In this document: positions 5,159-6,078 of the stretch, piece after piece | Position numbering within the stretch: the first letter of the stretch is position 1 | Layout: each line of letters starts with the position of its first letter | Assembly (NCBI GenBank): GCA_026388755.1 | Contig: JAPLJE010000486.1 | Span: 1 to 6,078 of the forward strand | Length of the DNA: 6,078 nt | DNA from: Deltaproteobacteria bacterium | Lineage (GTDB): Bacteria; Desulfobacterota; Desulfobacteria; Desulfobacterales; Desulfatirhabdiaceae | Direction: 5' to 3' | Notes under the pieces: generated by a model | Told to the model about the DNA's origin: nothing | The model's database searches: none | The model's input: only the letters and a program-made list of their open reading frames with translations | Program-made: the position numbers and the translations under genes

Positions 5159-6078
5159 ATGAGAATAGCTGTTTTATATGGCAACATGTCCGAGAATACT
5201 TCAAAAGATGAGCAGGATGGGCTGGTACAGGTTGAATCTGTTTCCCAGGCATTGTCAGAGCTGAACCATGACCCGGTTCCGGTCAGTTTTTCACTGGATG
5301 TTAAAGAAACCCTGAGCAAAATCGCCGGAATCAAGCCGGAACTTGTATTTAATCTCGTGGAGTCCATTGATGGGCAGGGGCGACTGATTCACCTGGCTCC
5401 GTCCATACTGGATGCCATGAACATGGCCTACACCGGCGCCGGCACCGATGCCATTTATACCACATCCAACAAGATTCTGGCCAAACAGATGCTGAAGGGA
5501 GCCAGGATTCCAACTCCTTTTTTTGTTACCCCGGAAAATGCCAGGCACCGCAAATCGCCACTGTGCAATCCCGGCATCATCAAGTCCGTCTGGGAACATG
5601 GTTCTGTCGGGATCGGTTATGATTCGGTGGTTTTCCCCAAAACTCATGTCCAGCTCCTTCAGGAGATGGACCGCCGTAAAGACCAACTGGGCGGAGCGTG
5701 TTTTGCGGAAGCATTCATCGAAGGCCGGGAATTCAACCTCTCACTTCTGGCCAAAAATGGCAATGGCATCCCCCAGGTGTTGCCGCCGGCTGAAATTTGT
5801 TTTGAAAACTACCCCAAGGACAGACATAAAATTGTGGATTACAAGGCCAAATGGGAATCGGAATCCTTCGAGTATCAGCATACCGTCCGCTCATTCGACT
5901 TTCCGGATCAGGACCGGCCGCTACTGGACAAAATCATTAAAATTGCCAGAGAATGCTGGAAGCTGTTCAATTTGAAAGGATATGCCCGCGTGGATTTCCG
6001 GGTGGATGAAAACGGCAATCCCTGGGTTCTGGAAGTCAATACCAATCCCTGCATTGCACCGGACAGCGGATTCGTGGC
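5159..6078 (+). CDS. D-Ala-D-Ala-ligase-like ATP-grasp enzyme, C-terminus cut by window edge
   Basis: ATP-grasp ligases of this family activate a carboxylate as an acyl phosphate and join it to an amine, as in D-Ala-D-Ala synthesis for the cell wall. From the ATG, 306 codons are open to the window edge. The N-terminal Rossmann-like domain begins RIAVLYGN (2-9). The middle domain contains VFNLVES (63-69), AYTGAG (90-95) and KILAKQML (105-112). The ATP-grasp core includes FIEGREF (186-192), ARVDFRVD (276-283) and LEVNTNPCIAPDSGF (291-305). Arg277, Asp279, Glu292 and Asn294 align by eye with catalytic or Mg-binding residues of Ddl. The canonical N-terminal substrate glutamate motif and the HG/GEDG motif are replaced, so the substrate may not be D-alanine. 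AAGGAA lies 8 bases before the start. The family is sure; the exact substrate is not. Confidence 0.9.
   Translation, partial: MRIAVLYGNMSENTSKDEQDGLVQVESVSQALSELNHDPVPVSFSLDVKETLSKIAGIKPELVFNLVESIDGQGRLIHLAPSILDAMNMAYTGAGTDAIYTTSNKILAKQMLKGARIPTPFFVTPENARHRKSPLCNPGIIKSVWEHGSVGIGYDSVVFPKTHVQLLQEMDRRKDQLGGACFAEAFIEGREFNLSLLAKNGNGIPQVLPPAEICFENYPKDRHKIVDYKAKWESESFEYQHTVRSFDFPDQDRPLLDKIIKIARECWKLFNLKGYARVDFRVDENGNPWVLEVNTNPCIAPDSGFV

Noticed and set aside
5523..5975. Plus-strand open frame of 150 codons
   Set aside because: It is an alternate frame within the ATP-grasp gene, with no ribosome site or domain.

Overview
The window looks like bacterial chromosomal DNA of moderate G+C, with ordinary Shine-Dalgarno sequences and ATG starts. 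Housekeeping genes (guaA, efp) sit beside a CsgG-family secretion protein and a D-Ala-D-Ala-ligase-like ATP-grasp enzyme. A Gram-negative host is supported by the CsgG-type protein, which belongs in an outer membrane. An anaerobic deltaproteobacterial lineage (Desulfobacterota) is my impression from the overall feel of the proteins. It is an inference, not something the sequence proves. There are no tRNA or rRNA genes, CRISPR arrays, insertion sequences or phage genes.

Layout. The left 2.4 kb is read leftwards. A clear sigma70-like promoter (about 2495-2523) drives guaA (GMP synthase, 2443-914). Seven bases later comes a membrane-anchored coiled-coil protein (906 to the left edge, C-terminus missing). 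The right 3.5 kb is read rightwards. It starts with a TrpF-like TIM-barrel protein of unknown activity (2600-3367). Nineteen bases later comes elongation factor P (3387-3947). A 125-bp gap then leads to a CsgG-family protein with a signal peptide (4073-4642). Its C-terminal part lies in the +1 frame (4599-4805), so it carries an apparent one-base frameshift. A gene-free stretch of about 350 bp (4806-5158) contains a strong GC-rich hairpin. A D-Ala-D-Ala-ligase-like ATP-grasp gene (5159 to the right edge) is cut off by the window.

How the genes work together. No single pathway links them. guaA makes GMP, efp relieves ribosome stalling at proline runs, the CsgG-like protein would form or help form an outer-membrane channel, and the ATP-grasp enzyme would join carboxylate and amine substrates. 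The most interesting points are three. The TrpF-like protein keeps phosphate-binding elements but has lost the catalytic cysteine motif, and it is tightly linked to efp. The CsgG-like gene has its frameshift inside the predicted second membrane hairpin, at a run of three G. The ATP-grasp enzyme departs from canonical Ddl at the substrate-binding motifs. I see no clear evidence for a wholly new multi-gene system in this window.
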